Part shown: in pieces, positions 63,493 through 64,000 of the stretch
How the letters are laid out: each line of letters begins with the position of its first letter
Position numbering within the stretch: position 1 is the stretch's first letter
DNA from: Novosphingobium sp.
Lineage (GTDB): Bacteria; Pseudomonadota; Alphaproteobacteria; Sphingomonadales; Sphingomonadaceae
Assembly: GCA_024236215.1 (NCBI GenBank)
Contig: JACKKX010000003.1
Coordinates: forward strand, 248,001-312,000
Direction: 5' to 3'
Length of the DNA stretch: 64,000 bases
Position numbers and translations under genes: made by a program
Notes under the pieces: model-generated
What the model was told of the DNA's origin: nothing
Database searches by the model: none
The model's input: the letters and a program-made list of their open reading frames with translations, nothing else

Positions 63493-64000
63493 TTGGCGGG
63501 AGCGGATTGGTCCAAATCGGTCGAACTTGCTGTGGCAAGGCAAGCGGCACGCAGCGGAGGCCAATTCCAACTGCAAGAATTGGTGGCCAATGAGCTTGAG
63601 AGGATTGTCCGTGAAACTGGCTCCCGCGGCCTGACTCCCGAAGCAACCTTACGTCGCGAGTTGCAGCAGTTGCGTGATCGCGGCGGGATCGAGTTTGTCG
63701 GTTCAGGACATTATCGAATGACCGCATCGCCATTGCTTCTGCCCGGCGCAACCAAAGGCAAATGTGTCTTTGTAGTCGGGTCGCATTCGATCTACGCGGA
63801 CCAGCCCGACCGTTTTTATCGCTTCCCTCAGCGGTGGCTGAATGCAGCTGCACGCTCGTTAGGGCAATGGGTGATTTATCAAGAGCCGCGCCGCGCGGGC
63901 CCCCGTGGGTACTATGCTATTGCAAGGGTCGAGCAGATCGTGCGCGATCCGGCGGACCCGGCAATGTATCTCGCACTTATCGAGCCAGGTAGCTATCTTG
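63493..64000 (+). CDS. Putative restriction endonuclease, N-terminal part (DpnI-like winged helix plus ASCH/PUA-like segment)
   Basis: At least 169 residues, running off the window. TTG start with AGGAG seven bases upstream; no in-frame ATG earlier. Residues about 15-75 (FQLQELVANELERIV ... LTPEATLRRELQQLRDRGGIEFVGSGHYRM) resemble the winged helix at the C-terminus of DpnI-type enzymes. Then CVFVVGSHSIYADQPDRFYRFP and WVIYQEPRRAGPRGYYAIARVEQIV ... YLALIEPGSYL match, by memory, the front part of HNH endonucleases with a modified-base-reading-like domain. The nuclease part would lie past 64000. Confidence 0.68.
   Translation, partial: MAGADWSKSVELAVARQAARSGGQFQLQELVANELERIVRETGSRGLTPEATLRRELQQLRDRGGIEFVGSGHYRMTASPLLLPGATKGKCVFVVGSHSIYADQPDRFYRFPQRWLNAAARSLGQWVIYQEPRRAGPRGYYAIARVEQIVRDPADPAMYLALIEPGSYL

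Overview
The window is GC-rich, densely packed chromosomal DNA from an alphaproteobacterium, most likely Sphingomonadales (Novosphingobium, Sphingopyxis or Erythrobacteraceae-like). The basis is the gene content and style: ybgC-tolQRAB-pal, an alphaproteobacterial his cluster, a TonB-receptor/tryptophan-halogenase-like/GH3/GH30 sugar locus, several acyl-CoA dehydrogenase operons, a PEP-CTERM-tailed mini-protein, and many ATGA-coupled genes. I cannot fix the genus from sequence alone.

Layout. 0-4.6 kb: cell-envelope operon ybgC-tolQ-tolR-tolA-tolB-pal (minus strand), interrupted by a very large palindrome between tolQ and tolR. 4.6-8.6 kb: a second, related palindrome, then hisB-hisH-hisA-hisF-(PEP-CTERM mini-protein)-hisE-HIT (minus). 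8.7-11 kb: sspB, a small unknown gene, gmk and a membrane-anchored phosphoesterase. 11-21.2 kb: acyl-CoA catabolism. It comprises a minus operon (two acyl-CoA dehydrogenases, an SDR, and an SMP-30 gene split by an in-frame amber codon) and plus operons (SDR, GPH-type transporter; acyl-CoA dehydrogenase, Zn-alcohol dehydrogenase, and an aminoglycoside-phosphotransferase-like kinase resembling the ACAD10/11 or LvaA/LvaC arrangement). 21.2-28.5 kb: an S8 protease with a C-terminal barrel-like region, dapD, an ion channel, a membrane dipeptidase, TauE, a YjdM-like gene and pfkB.

28.5-34 kb is an accessory island, AT-richer around 29.9-33.9 kb. It has a 94-bp repeat abutting an HTH gene, an AbrB-Doc toxin-antitoxin pair, an adenine-methylase-like gene, a small winged-helix-like gene and a complete IS1595-family element (30666-33644). 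The element has 23-bp perfect inverted repeats and an 8-bp target duplication. It carries a transposase, a translationally coupled DNA methyltransferase/Mrr-like nuclease fusion, and a tRNA gene with an unusual anticodon arm. This is the most notable structure in the window. It landed in the overlapping 3' ends of two convergent genes and rewrote only their last few codons.

34-40 kb: thiC behind a TPP riboswitch, a D-aminoacylase-like amidohydrolase, a SRAP-like protein without its catalytic Cys2, and an SGNH hydrolase. 40-50.5 kb: a beta-glucan-type utilisation locus (LacI regulator, palindromic operator, TonB receptor, GH3, halogenase-like flavoprotein, GH30, FucP-type transporter), mostly ATGA-coupled. 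50.5-57.4 kb: an aromatic ring-cleavage cluster (flavin hydroxylase, FAH hydrolase, VOC dioxygenase) divergent from a TetR regulator across a twin operator, then an MFS transporter, a SnoaL/LEH-like protein and a saccharopine-dehydrogenase-like reductase. 57.4-62.2 kb: dcd and surface-sugar genes (UDP-glucuronate epimerase-like, wecB, wecC). 62.2-64 kb: small genes, a stretch of intergenic repeats including the second copy of the 94-bp repeat, and the start of a putative restriction endonuclease with a DpnI-like winged helix and an ASCH/PUA-like segment, cut by the window edge. No CRISPR array, rRNA or prophage structural gene was seen.
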